Shown here piece after piece: positions 1 to 4,401 of a stretch of DNA of 6,729 nucleotides. Position 1 is the stretch's first letter. Each line of letters begins with the position of its first letter. This DNA is from Clostridia bacterium (GTDB lineage: Bacteria; Bacillota; Clostridia; Christensenellales; Borkfalkiaceae): NCBI GenBank assembly GCA_017503885.1, contig JAFVSF010000070.1, positions 1 to 6,729 on the forward strand, given 5' to 3'. Position numbers and translations under genes: made by a program. Below the pieces are notes generated by a model, which was not told where the DNA came from, searched no databases, and saw only the letters and a program-made list of their open reading frames with translations.

Positions 1-253
1 CCGACGTTACTATAATTCCTTCAAAAGCAACCGACTTTTTCGTGTCCTTAAAAGTAGCGTTTGTTTTTTCTACGATACTTTTCCATTCCGCGTTCATACC
101 GTTTGTGGACTTTTTAAAATACAAATTTAACGGAGTTCGTTCCGTGTCAATATCTGCATTTCGGTTGCTTCTACTTGTTCTTTCGGTTTCCGCACCGATT
201 TTTATAAGCGAATTTTTTGTAAACTTTTGAACTCTAATAACCTGATAACTAAT
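1..253 (-). CDS. MobV/Pre-type plasmid mobilization relaxase, N-terminal part (runs off the left edge)
   Basis: An open minus-strand frame of 84 codons runs from 253 to the window edge without a stop. It begins ISYQVIRVQKF, which resembles the usual MSYxVxRxQK start of Mob/Pre (MobV) relaxases, and goes on to NADIDTERTPLNLYF, matching the family's N-x-DID-x-x-R/K-x-x-x-N block; FEGIIVTS near residue 77 also fits. These enzymes nick the origin of transfer of small mobilizable plasmids and integrative elements. Two things are odd. The codon at the expected start is ATT, not ATG, behind a perfect ribosome site. Also, aligned with pMV158 MobM, the residue matching its nucleophile His22 (H-N-E-R) is Glu22 (E-T-E-R), and there is no histidine in the visible 84 residues. 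The gene may be decaying, or it may be a divergent branch. The only in-frame ATG is at codon 53, too late to keep the N-terminal blocks. Family assignment is fairly confident; activity is unknown. Confidence 0.68.
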   Translation of the reverse strand, partial: MSYQVIRVQKFTKNSLIKIGAETERTSRSNRNADIDTERTPLNLYFKKSTNGMNAEWKSIVEKTNATFKDTKKSVAFEGIIVTS

Positions 254-267
254 AATTTTCACCTCCT
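251..267 (-). promoter_or_regulatory. Perfect Shine-Dalgarno site followed by an ATT start codon (relaxase gene)
   Basis: On the minus strand, AGGAGGTGA at 267-259 is an exact complement of the usual 16S rRNA 3' tail. Eight bases after its GGAGG core comes ATT (253-251), exactly where family alignment places residue 1. The only canonical alternative, GTG at 262-260, overlaps the ribosome site itself, leaves no spacer and would add three residues. The site is seen directly; use of ATT as a start is inference. AUU initiation is known (for example infC) but weak, so either translation is kept low or the start is mutated. Confidence 0.6.
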
Positions 268-306
268 CGTATAATATAGTTACTTAGTTTTTTGCAAGGA
301 ACTAAG
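268..306 (-). other. Candidate MobV-type origin of transfer overlapping the relaxase promoter
   Basis: On the minus strand, a 7-bp inverted repeat CTTAGTT / AACTAAG (306-300 and 289-283, 10-nt loop) is followed by TAACTATATTATAC and then the relaxase ribosome site. In pMV158-type oriTs, a hairpin whose arm ends in AAGT is followed by about eight bases, the nick site, and TTATAC, which doubles as the -10 of the relaxase promoter. The order and the AAGT...TTATAC pieces are shared here. A TTGCAA (-35-like) 17 bases before TTATAC supports a promoter. This is a resemblance from memory, not an alignment, and the exact nick position cannot be assigned. Confidence 0.35.
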
Positions 307-313
307 CGAAACC

Positions 314-344
314 TTTATACAAATAACTTTCGTTATGGTATAAT
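314..344 (+). promoter_or_regulatory. Sigma-70-type promoter for the bridge RNA and transposase
   Basis: There is a perfect -10 TATAAT at 339-344, with the extended TGn motif directly before it (336-338). The -35 region is poor: TTATAC at 315-320 gives an 18-base spacer. The expected start is near 351 (GG), right where the folded RNA begins. In IS110 elements a strong -35 is often supplied by the right end only after circularisation, so a weak -35 in the integrated form would fit. That last point is inference. A small inverted repeat ATAAC/GTTAT (323-336) lies in the spacer. Confidence 0.65.
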
Positions 345-350
345 GTGTTT

Positions 351-520
351 GGTACAGATAGAGGCTCGTAGTTCACCTCCTTAAGACTTTGTTCTTCTAG
401 CAAAGGGTTACGCCTCTTTCTTTACGTGTTTGTGCGAATGAGCTGGATAGTACTTTGTTACTGCATCTCTCACGAGGTTGTACTCACGTAAAGCAAATTG
501 GAGCTTTATCTGTAACTATT
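351..520 (+). ncRNA. Candidate IS110 bridge RNA (seekRNA), three-way junction
   Basis: The segment between the TATAAT promoter and the transposase folds by eye into a three-way junction. P1 closes it with 8 perfect pairs, 353-360 (TACAGATA) with 507-514 (TATCTGTA). P2 is 361-365 (GAGGC) with 412-416 (GCCTC), extended by 368-371 with 408-411 (including one G-U pair) and capped by CTTTG/CAAAG (387-391 with 401-405). P3 is a perfect 9-bp helix, 420-428 (CTTTACGTG) with 485-493 (CACGTAAAG), with a small apical stem 449-452/459-462. P2 and P3 both contain large internal loops, as expected for the target- and donor-binding loops of bridge RNAs. P1 is followed by a T6 run (519-524) that may help end the RNA. 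Length and position match the bridge RNAs of the IS110 group, such as that of IS621. Which loop binds target and which binds donor is not resolved. The helices are seen; the function is inferred from the family. Confidence 0.75.
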
Positions 521-538
521 TTTTAGGTAGGTCTCTTT

Positions 539-1717
539 ATGTTCTACGTTGGTATCGACATCGCTAAAAGAAATCATCAAGTCGGCATTATTGATGAAAC
601 AGGCAAGCCCATCTCTAAAACCCTTAACTTCTCTAACTCTGAACCAGGTTTCCAAAAACTCCTTGTCTTTTTAACAAAAACTGAAGTTAATACTGAAAAC
701 TCTTTAATCGCTATGGAAGCTACAGGTCATTATTGGTTTGCCATTTATTTCTTTTTGACCGATTTAGGTTTTACCGTTAAAGTTTTTAATCCTATTCAAA
801 CTGATGCTTTCCGTGATGTTTCTATTCGCAAGGCTAAAACCGACATTATTGACTGTATCAATATTGCAGACCTTCTTCGTTTTGGTAAATACTCTGAATG
901 TATTGTGCCTGACGAAAAAACTATTGCCTTGAAAAACCTTTCTCGTTTCCGTTTTTCTATGATTGATTTGTGTAGCGACTTAAAACGTAAAGTTATTTGT
1001 CTTTTAGACCAAGTCTTTCCCGAATATGACAAGCTTTTCTCTGACATTTTCGGCATTACAAGCAAACAACTTTTGCTTAAGTTTTCTACCCCTGAAGAAT
1101 TTGAAGATATCTCTTTGACCAAACTTTCCAACTTTATCTCTAAAGTTAGTCAAGGTCGTTTTGGAAAGTCTAAAGCTCAAGATATTAAAAATGCTGCTGC
1201 TAATTCTATCGGTATCTCTTTTGCTCTCAATTCTTTCTCTTTTCAGATTAAACAACTCATAGAACAGATTGATTTCACTCAAAAACAAGTTGAACAAATT
1301 GATAACGAACTTGACAAACTTTTGCAATCTTCCGACTATGCTGTAATTACTACTGTTACAGGTATTAGTTGTACTCTCGGCAGTGTAATAGTCGGTGAAA
1401 TCGGCGATATTAACCGTTTTGAATCTGCACCAAAGCTTGTCGCTTATGCAGGATTAGATGCCTCTGTAAAACAATCTGGTGACTTCACTGGTACTAAAAA
1501 CAAAATATCAAAGCGCGGTTCTCCTTATTTGCGCAGAGCTTTATGGACTGCTTCTTTTACTGCGTCTCAATACGACCCCGTTCTTTCAAACTATTATTCA
1601 AATCTTATTGCAAGGGGTAAATCTCATAAACTTGCCCTTACTGCAGTTGCAAGAAAACTTTGCAATATCGTTTGGGCTGTCCTTAAAACAAACAAACCTT
1701 ATATTCCAAAAGCCTAA
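539..1717 (+). CDS. IS110-family transposase (DEDD recombinase)
   Basis: The 392-residue protein has the two expected domains. The N-terminal RuvC-like DEDD domain shows D7 (GIDIAKRNH), E60 (AMEATGHYW), and D102 and D105 in KAKTDIID, the complete acidic tetrad. A helical linker (about 140-260) is rich in Lys, Gln and Glu. The C-terminal Transposase_20 domain (about 268-345) has TTVTGIS, YAGLD, the Ser-Gly pair S313-G314 and ISKRGSPYLRRALW; the nucleophilic serine of these enzymes lies in this domain, and S313 is my best guess. Known family members use a bridge RNA to join element and target DNA without hydrolytic cutting. The ATG at 539 has AGGTAGG (525-531) seven bases upstream. Length is normal, there is no frameshift and all key residues are present, so it is probably intact and recent. 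Codon use is T-rich (TCT, CTT, GTT). Confidence 0.96.
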   Translation: MFYVGIDIAKRNHQVGIIDETGKPISKTLNFSNSEPGFQKLLVFLTKTEVNTENSLIAMEATGHYWFAIYFFLTDLGFTVKVFNPIQTDAFRDVSIRKAKTDIIDCINIADLLRFGKYSECIVPDEKTIALKNLSRFRFSMIDLCSDLKRKVICLLDQVFPEYDKLFSDIFGITSKQLLLKFSTPEEFEDISLTKLSNFISKVSQGRFGKSKAQDIKNAAANSIGISFALNSFSFQIKQLIEQIDFTQKQVEQIDNELDKLLQSSDYAVITTVTGISCTLGSVIVGEIGDINRFESAPKLVAYAGLDASVKQSGDFTGTKNKISKRGSPYLRRALWTASFTASQYDPVLSNYYSNLIARGKSHKLALTAVARKLCNIVWAVLKTNKPYIPKA

Positions 1718-1734
1718 TCATTATTTGTATTGTC

Positions 1735-1759
1735 AGTCCGTTGATTCAACGGACTTTTT
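1735..1759 (+). terminator. Rho-independent terminator of the transposase
   Basis: The perfect 9-bp stem AGTCCGTTG / CAACGGACT (1735-1743 and 1747-1755) has a 3-nt loop and is followed by a T run to 1759. It lies 18 bases after the transposase stop. The T run is on the plus-strand side only, so it serves the transposase and probably belongs to the IS right end. Confidence 0.85.
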
Positions 1760-1774
1760 GTCTTGCAAAAATTC

Positions 1775-1796
1775 AATTAAAAAATATTTTTTAATT
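1775..1796. repeat. 22-bp perfect AT-only palindrome
   Basis: AATTAAAAAA followed by TATTTTTTAATT reads the same on both strands. It sits between the convergent ends of the transposase (plus) and the small HTH gene (minus). With A and T runs on either side it could act as a weak bidirectional terminator, but it has no GC pairs, so it may simply be AT-rich spacer. Confidence 0.4.
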
Positions 1797-1819
1797 TCTA
1801 TGTTTTTTCGCTTGACTTT

Positions 1820-2104
1820 TCATAGCTGGTCTTTACCTCTTAAAAATACTTTTCTATATACTTGTTCCCTAAATTTTTTATCAGGAAAGTATATAACTTC
1901 ATACATTGTTTTTGCTCCAAGTAAATACGTTAATAATCGTATTTGTGGTTTAGTAAATTTTTCTTTATTACGTAACTTTTTCTTTAATTTACTTATACGA
2001 ATTTGTAAAGCATCTGAAATATTACGTATTGTTAAATTTTTTTCTTTTAGTGCTTTATATAAAGCAGTCATTTTTAATGAATAACTATCCATTTGTTTTA
2101 TCAT
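1820..2104 (-). CDS. Small helix-turn-helix protein of the mobilizable element
   Basis: The 94-residue basic protein has a predicted helical N-terminal half. The stretch LTIRNISDALQIRISKLKKKL (about 24-44) has the spacing of a helix-turn-helix, followed by KFTKPQIRLLTYLLGAKTMYEVIYFPDKKFR. The shape resembles small DNA-binding proteins encoded beside relaxases in Firmicutes mobile elements; no specific family name can be given. It starts 12 bases after the stop of the upstream HTH gene, so the two are probably one operon. The ATG at 2104 has no close ribosome site: the AGGAG at the end of the upstream gene is about 20 bases away, which suggests translational coupling. Starts at codon 5 (2092) or 12 (2071) are possible but no better supported. 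The IS110 lies downstream and probably interrupts the run from here into the relaxase gene. Confidence 0.6.
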   Translation of the reverse strand: MIKQMDSYSLKMTALYKALKEKNLTIRNISDALQIRISKLKKKLRNKEKFTKPQIRLLTYLLGAKTMYEVIYFPDKKFREQVYRKVFLRGKDQL

Positions 2105-2116
2105 GTATATTTTTAA

Positions 2117-2455
2117 TTAATTATCTCCTAATAGTCGTTCTAGTTTTTCTTTTAATTCTTTTGCCCTTAAATCCTCATCAATTTCTTCCAGCCCTTGAAT
2201 TAACAATTTAATTTCCCAGTTATGAAAAAGTATATTTAACAAATAATTCTTCTGTAAAACAACACCACCACCGCCTTGTTCTCCTGTTTTACTGCCTCTA
2301 TATATCTCTATTGGCAAAAAAATAGATAACTCCTGTAAGTGCCTTCTTATAGTTGATCCACTATATCCCGTTTTACTTTGTAATTCCGAAATAGTGTGCC
2401 TTTTACAATCAAATAGGCACATTAAAATTTCCATTTGAGTGTATCGTGTTCTCAT
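2117..2455 (-). CDS. Winged helix-turn-helix regulator
   Basis: The 112-residue protein has YTQMEILMCLFDCKRHTISELQ (about 5-26), then the recognition-helix-like TGYSGSTIRRHLQEL (29-43). A wing follows: PIEIYRG, then the glycine-rich GEQGGGGVVL (58-67). This is the layout of DeoR/HTH_11-type regulators in which a basic 'R-x-x-x-L' helix precedes an RG...GGG wing. The C-terminal tail (85-110) is strongly charged and probably helical, with no ligand domain, so it may bind DNA as a small dimer. The ATG at 2455 has AAAGGG about eight bases upstream. A TATAAT and a 12-bp inverted repeat just upstream suggest that it represses its own promoter. It is the first gene of a likely operon with the small HTH gene and perhaps originally the relaxase gene. 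Confidence 0.7.
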   Translation of the reverse strand: MRTRYTQMEILMCLFDCKRHTISELQSKTGYSGSTIRRHLQELSIFLPIEIYRGSKTGEQGGGGVVLQKNYLLNILFHNWEIKLLIQGLEEIDEDLRAKELKEKLERLLGDN

Positions 2456-2481
2456 TTCCTTTTCCCTTTTGGTAAAATCGA

Positions 2482-2520
2482 TTATATAGACTTTGAGTGT
2501 TCAACGCCTGAACACTCAAA
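2482..2520 (-). promoter_or_regulatory. Promoter with a 12-bp inverted-repeat operator upstream of the HTH operon
   Basis: The minus strand has TATAAT at 2487-2482, about 26 bases before the HTH gene start. Directly upstream is a perfect inverted repeat, TTTGAGTGTTCA (2492-2503) and TGAACACTCAAA (2509-2520), with a 5-nt centre ACGCC. It covers the position where the -35 should be, and no good -35 is visible. A repressor bound there would block the promoter. It could alternatively form a strong RNA hairpin, but there is no T run directly after it on either strand. Confidence 0.55.
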
Positions 2521-2548
2521 AAAATTTTTTAAGATTTTTTAATTTTTT

Positions 2549-2598
2549 TCGTAAAAACAAAAAATCTCCATTTCTCTAAATAAGGAAATAGGGATTTT
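2549..2598 (-). terminator. Minus-strand intrinsic terminator candidate
   Basis: The arms 2561-2574 and 2585-2598 pair over 12 of 14 positions (AAAATCtCCaTTTC type). Read on the minus strand, the stem is followed by a T-rich run TTTTTTGTTTTT (about 2564-2553). It would stop transcription coming from the KTR gene and malic enzyme side before the HTH operon. Confidence 0.5.
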
Positions 2599-2599
2599 A

Positions 2600-2700
2600 G
2601 GCGTAGTTAGTCAGTCCCGTCAATCCTTTTTTTTCTTGACGAAACAACGCTATTAAGTTTTTTATATATGTTTTATATTTAGCCGTTCTCCATTTTTATT
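2600..2700. other. Non-coding AT-rich spacer, no gene seen
   Basis: No plausible reading frame or ribosome site was found. A 6-bp inverted repeat CGTCAA/TTGACG (2618-2623, 2636-2641) brackets a pyrimidine tract that includes a T8 run. There is no further recognisable structure. Confidence 0.4.
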
Positions 2701-2753
2701 TAAAAAAAGAAAACGCAGCCTTATGAATATATATTATACTCATATCACTGCGT
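2701..2753 (-). terminator. Terminator downstream of the KTR gene
   Basis: On the minus strand, the nested stem ACGCAG...CTGCGT (2753-2748 with 2718-2713), with inner TATGA/TCATA arms (2744-2740 with 2726-2722), is followed by TTTTCTTTTTTT (2713-2702). It lies about 45 bases past the stop of the KTR gene. The loop is long (13 bases) and AT-rich, so strength is uncertain. Confidence 0.55.
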
Positions 2754-2761
2754 CTTGCGTC

Positions 2762-2799
2762 GGGCTTTTTCTAGCCCTAATTATAATATCTTATAATTA
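2762..2799. repeat. Two tandem hairpins at the KTR gene 3' end
   Basis: GGGCT/AGCCC (2762-2766 with 2773-2777) is followed by TAATTATAA/TTATAATTA (2778-2786 with 2791-2799). The second overlaps the KTR stop codon. Neither has a clear T run. They may stabilise the mRNA 3' end or be remnants of an element boundary. Confidence 0.4.
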
Positions 2800-3003
2800 A
2801 AATATACCGACATTTTTTGACGAACCTTGACTTATTTTGTCATTTTCAATTACTATAACCTTAAAATTTTCTACGTCAACCGTAAACTCTTTTTTACAAT
2901 GATGACAAAACAATAAAAAATCTTTCATTATTGTAGTTTTCTTTATTTTTACCCTTGTCTTTTCTCCACATTCAGGGCATTTTATCCATCTAGTTTCTTC
3001 CAT
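2797..3003 (-). CDS. Cysteine-rich KTR-motif zinc-ribbon protein
   Basis: The 68-residue protein has two CxxC knuckles: C9-P-E-C12 followed by GEKTR (K15-T16-R17, the motif that names the family), and C33-H-H-C36 followed by KKEFTVDVENFKVIVIEND. This is the layout of the Cys-rich KTR family, small putative zinc-binding proteins found in Firmicutes, often in or beside conjugative and other mobile elements. Their function is not known. The family's N-terminus (M-x-x-T-x-W-x-x-C-P) is matched, so the ATG at 3003 is supported, although no good ribosome site is visible. The tail after about residue 55 is variable. A truncated second copy lies at 4316-4399, on the far side of the malic enzyme gene. 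Confidence 0.8.
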   Translation of the reverse strand: MEETRWIKCPECGEKTRVKIKKTTIMKDFLLFCHHCKKEFTVDVENFKVIVIENDKISQGSSKNVGIF

Positions 3004-3021
3004 ATTATTTTTTATACAAAT

Positions 3022-3058
3022 ATTCTTTCTAGCATATTGCCTTTATTTGTCTAGACAA
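3022..3058 (-). promoter_or_regulatory. Possible KTR gene promoter overlapping a 12-bp palindrome
   Basis: TTGTCTAGACAA (3047-3058) is a perfect palindrome about 45 bases upstream of the KTR start. Its first half can serve as a -35 (TTGTCT, minus strand), with TATGCT 16 bases further on as the -10. A protein bound to the palindrome would control the gene. Chance is not excluded in such AT-rich DNA. Confidence 0.3.
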
Positions 3059-3064
3059 TATATT

Positions 3065-3083
3065 TACTGATATGAAATCAGTA
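3065..3083 (-). terminator. Hairpin after the malic enzyme gene
   Basis: The 7-bp stem TACTGAT/ATCAGTA with a 5-nt loop lies just past the malic enzyme stop. On the minus strand it is followed only by AATATATTG, so as a terminator it is weak; it may mainly protect the mRNA end. Confidence 0.4.
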
Positions 3084-3093
3084 GTTATAGAAT

Positions 3094-4281
3094 TTACTCT
3101 TTAATTCTAGCAACGCCCGATTCAATAGCAGCCTTCTTTACCGCTTCTGCTACTGCTAATGCAACCCTTTTATCAAACGGCGATGGTATTATATATTCTG
3201 CGTTTAACTCTTGGTCTGATACTAGTGATGCAATAGCGTTTGCCGCTGCTATCTTCATTTGTTCGTTTATATCTACGGCTCTACAATCTAATGCGCCCCT
3301 AAATATACCTGGAAATGCTAAAACGTTGTTTATTTGGTTTGGATAATCACTTCTTCCCGTTCCTACTACTGCTGCACCTGCTTCTAATGCTAATTCAGGC
3401 ATTATTTCAGGCGTTGGGTTTGCCATAGGCATTACTATTGCGCCCTTATTCATTGAGCGAACCATATCTTGAGTTAATAGTCCTGGTGAACTTACCCCTA
3501 CGAACACGTCTGCGCCAACCAACGCTTGAGCTAAACTTCCTTTCTTATTATTCTTATTTGTAAATTCGGTAATTTTCATCTTTTCCGAATTCATTCCTTC
3601 TTCTCTTCCCTTATAGATAATTCCGTGTCTATCACACATCACCACGTCTTTTGCGCCCATTGAAATCATTAGTTTTGCAATGGCTTCTCCTGCTGCGCCT
3701 GCGCCACTAAACACTATTGAAACTTCTTCCCACTTTTTGTTTACGAGTTTTAATGCGTTTATACAAGCGGCAACGCATACGACTGCTGTTCCGTGTTGAT
3801 CGTCGTGAAATATAGGTATATCTACTTCTGGGTCTTCCTTTAATCTTTTTTCTATTTCAAAACAGCGTGGCGCTGAAATATCTTCTAAATTTACACCACC
3901 AAAACTACCTGCAAATAGTTTTATTGCGTTTACAATTTCATCTACGTTTTTACTTCTAACGCATAATGGAATTGCATCTACACCACCAAATTCCTTAAAC
4001 AATACGCATTTGCCTTCCATAACGGGCATACCTGCTTCTGGGCCGATATCACCTAGTCCTAATACTGCCGTTCCGTCGGTAATAACGGCAACGATATTCC
4101 CCCTACCCGTAAGTTCAAAAGACTGATTATAGTCTTTATTGATTTCCATACAAGGTGATGCTACTCCCGGCGTATATGCTAAAGATAAATCTTCTTTATT
4201 TTCAAGTTTTACCTTTGATACGACACCGACTTTCCCTTTCCATTCCCTATGAAGTCTTAACGATTCTTTTGCGTAGTCCAT
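3094..4281 (-). CDS. Malic enzyme, small bacterial type (malate to pyruvate and CO2)
   Basis: The enzyme oxidatively decarboxylates L-malate to pyruvate with NAD(P)+ in the cytosol, supplying pyruvate and reducing power. Counting from the preferred start (395 residues), the N-terminal domain has AYTPGVASPC with catalytic Tyr36, TDGTAVLGLGDIGP, and EGKCVLFKEFGGVDA with catalytic Lys91. Metal ligands lie in EDISAPR (133-139) and HDDQHGT (159-165). The nucleotide-binding loop is SGAGAAG (192-198), followed by PMANPTPEI and GRSDYPNQINNVLAFPG. The length fits the ~400-residue form without a phosphotransacetylase-like tail. The ATG at 4281 is preferred over the upstream in-frame ATG at 4344: it has AGGAG seven bases upstream, family homology starts here (DYAKESLRLHREWKG), and the extra 21 codons overlap a KTR remnant. 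Cofactor preference cannot be read. The sequence looks intact. Confidence 0.95.
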   Translation of the reverse strand: MDYAKESLRLHREWKGKVGVVSKVKLENKEDLSLAYTPGVASPCMEINKDYNQSFELTGRGNIVAVITDGTAVLGLGDIGPEAGMPVMEGKCVLFKEFGGVDAIPLCVRSKNVDEIVNAIKLFAGSFGGVNLEDISAPRCFEIEKRLKEDPEVDIPIFHDDQHGTAVVCVAACINALKLVNKKWEEVSIVFSGAGAAGEAIAKLMISMGAKDVVMCDRHGIIYKGREEGMNSEKMKITEFTNKNNKKGSLAQALVGADVFVGVSSPGLLTQDMVRSMNKGAIVMPMANPTPEIMPELALEAGAAVVGTGRSDYPNQINNVLAFPGIFRGALDCRAVDINEQMKIAAANAIASLVSDQELNAEYIIPSPFDKRVALAVAEAVKKAAIESGVARIKE

Positions 4282-4295
4282 ATTTTTTCTCCTAT

Positions 4296-4328
4296 CGTTT
4301 ATACTAACATTTTCTCTAATTTTGACTT
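4296..4328 (-). promoter_or_regulatory. Weak promoter candidate for the malic enzyme gene
   Basis: On the minus strand, TATAAA (4303-4298) lies about 17 bases before the start codon, with a poor -35 (AGTCAA region, about 18 bases upstream). The upstream DNA is a KTR gene remnant, so the promoter may have been rebuilt after a rearrangement. Confidence 0.25.
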
Positions 4329-4399
4329 TGTTCGTCAGTTTCAATTACTATAACTTCAAACTTTTCTATATCAACCGTATAGTCTTTCTTACAATATAG
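4316..4399 (-). pseudogene. Remnant of a second KTR gene (C-terminal third only)
   Basis: Read on the minus strand, 4393-4316 encodes CKKDYTVDIEKF then EVIVIETDEQSQN and a stop. This matches the intact KTR gene from its last cysteine (C36) onward (CKKEFTVDVENF, KVIVIEND). By eye the nucleotide identity is about 80% over 76 bases. The N-terminal part, with the first CxxC and the KTR motif, is gone; instead the sequence runs almost at once into the end of the kinase gene (stop at 4402-4404). There is no start codon or ribosome site. It fills the gap between the kinase and malic enzyme genes and explains a spurious N-terminal extension of the malic enzyme frame. Confidence 0.8.
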
Positions 4400-4401
4400 T
4401 C

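Larger units (their letters stand above)
307..1761 (+). mobile_element. IS110-family insertion sequence (ends approximate)
   Basis: The element comprises a promoter, a structured ~165-nt non-coding RNA, a full-length DEDD/Transposase_20 transposase and an intrinsic terminator. Non-coding RNA upstream of the transposase is the arrangement of the IS110 group; the IS1111 group carries it downstream. IS110 elements usually lack terminal inverted repeats and make no clear target duplication, so the ends cannot be fixed from one copy. The left end is placed after the oriT-like hairpin, because that hairpin appears to belong to the relaxase gene. The right end is placed just after the transposase terminator. 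An alternative left end near 268 is discussed in the findings. The insertion separates two minus-strand regulator genes from the minus-strand relaxase gene and is itself read in the opposite direction. Confidence 0.75.

Noticed and set aside
42..230. Plus-strand 62-residue hydrophobic frame
   Set aside because: It lies wholly opposite the relaxase frame, which has family motifs and a ribosome site; the hydrophobic look comes from reading Lys/Glu-rich codons backwards.
260..262. GTG as the relaxase start
   Set aside because: It overlaps the Shine-Dalgarno core, so there is no spacer, and it would add residues not seen at the family N-terminus.
306..314. Short matches of the P3 loop to the left flank (GCGAA at 434-438, AGGTT at 475-479 against AACCT)
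   Set aside because: They are only five bases each. One would belong to the target and one to the donor, yet both are in the same loop, so they do not form a consistent guide pair. Probably chance.
796..1327. Two antisense frames (111 and 107 residues) inside the transposase gene
   Set aside because: They have no ribosome site and no family features, and they lie opposite a motif-complete transposase.
1479..2084. Plus-strand 201-residue frame
   Set aside because: It overlaps the transposase C-terminus in another frame, passes through its terminator and lies opposite the HTH gene.
2492..2520. The 12-bp inverted repeat as an intrinsic terminator
   Set aside because: Neither strand has a T run directly after the stem (plus strand: A run then T run), and it sits at a promoter.
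4282..4344. 21-codon N-terminal extension of the malic enzyme
   Set aside because: It has no ribosome site, overlaps the KTR remnant in another frame and does not resemble the family N-terminus; the start at 4281 has a good AGGAG site.
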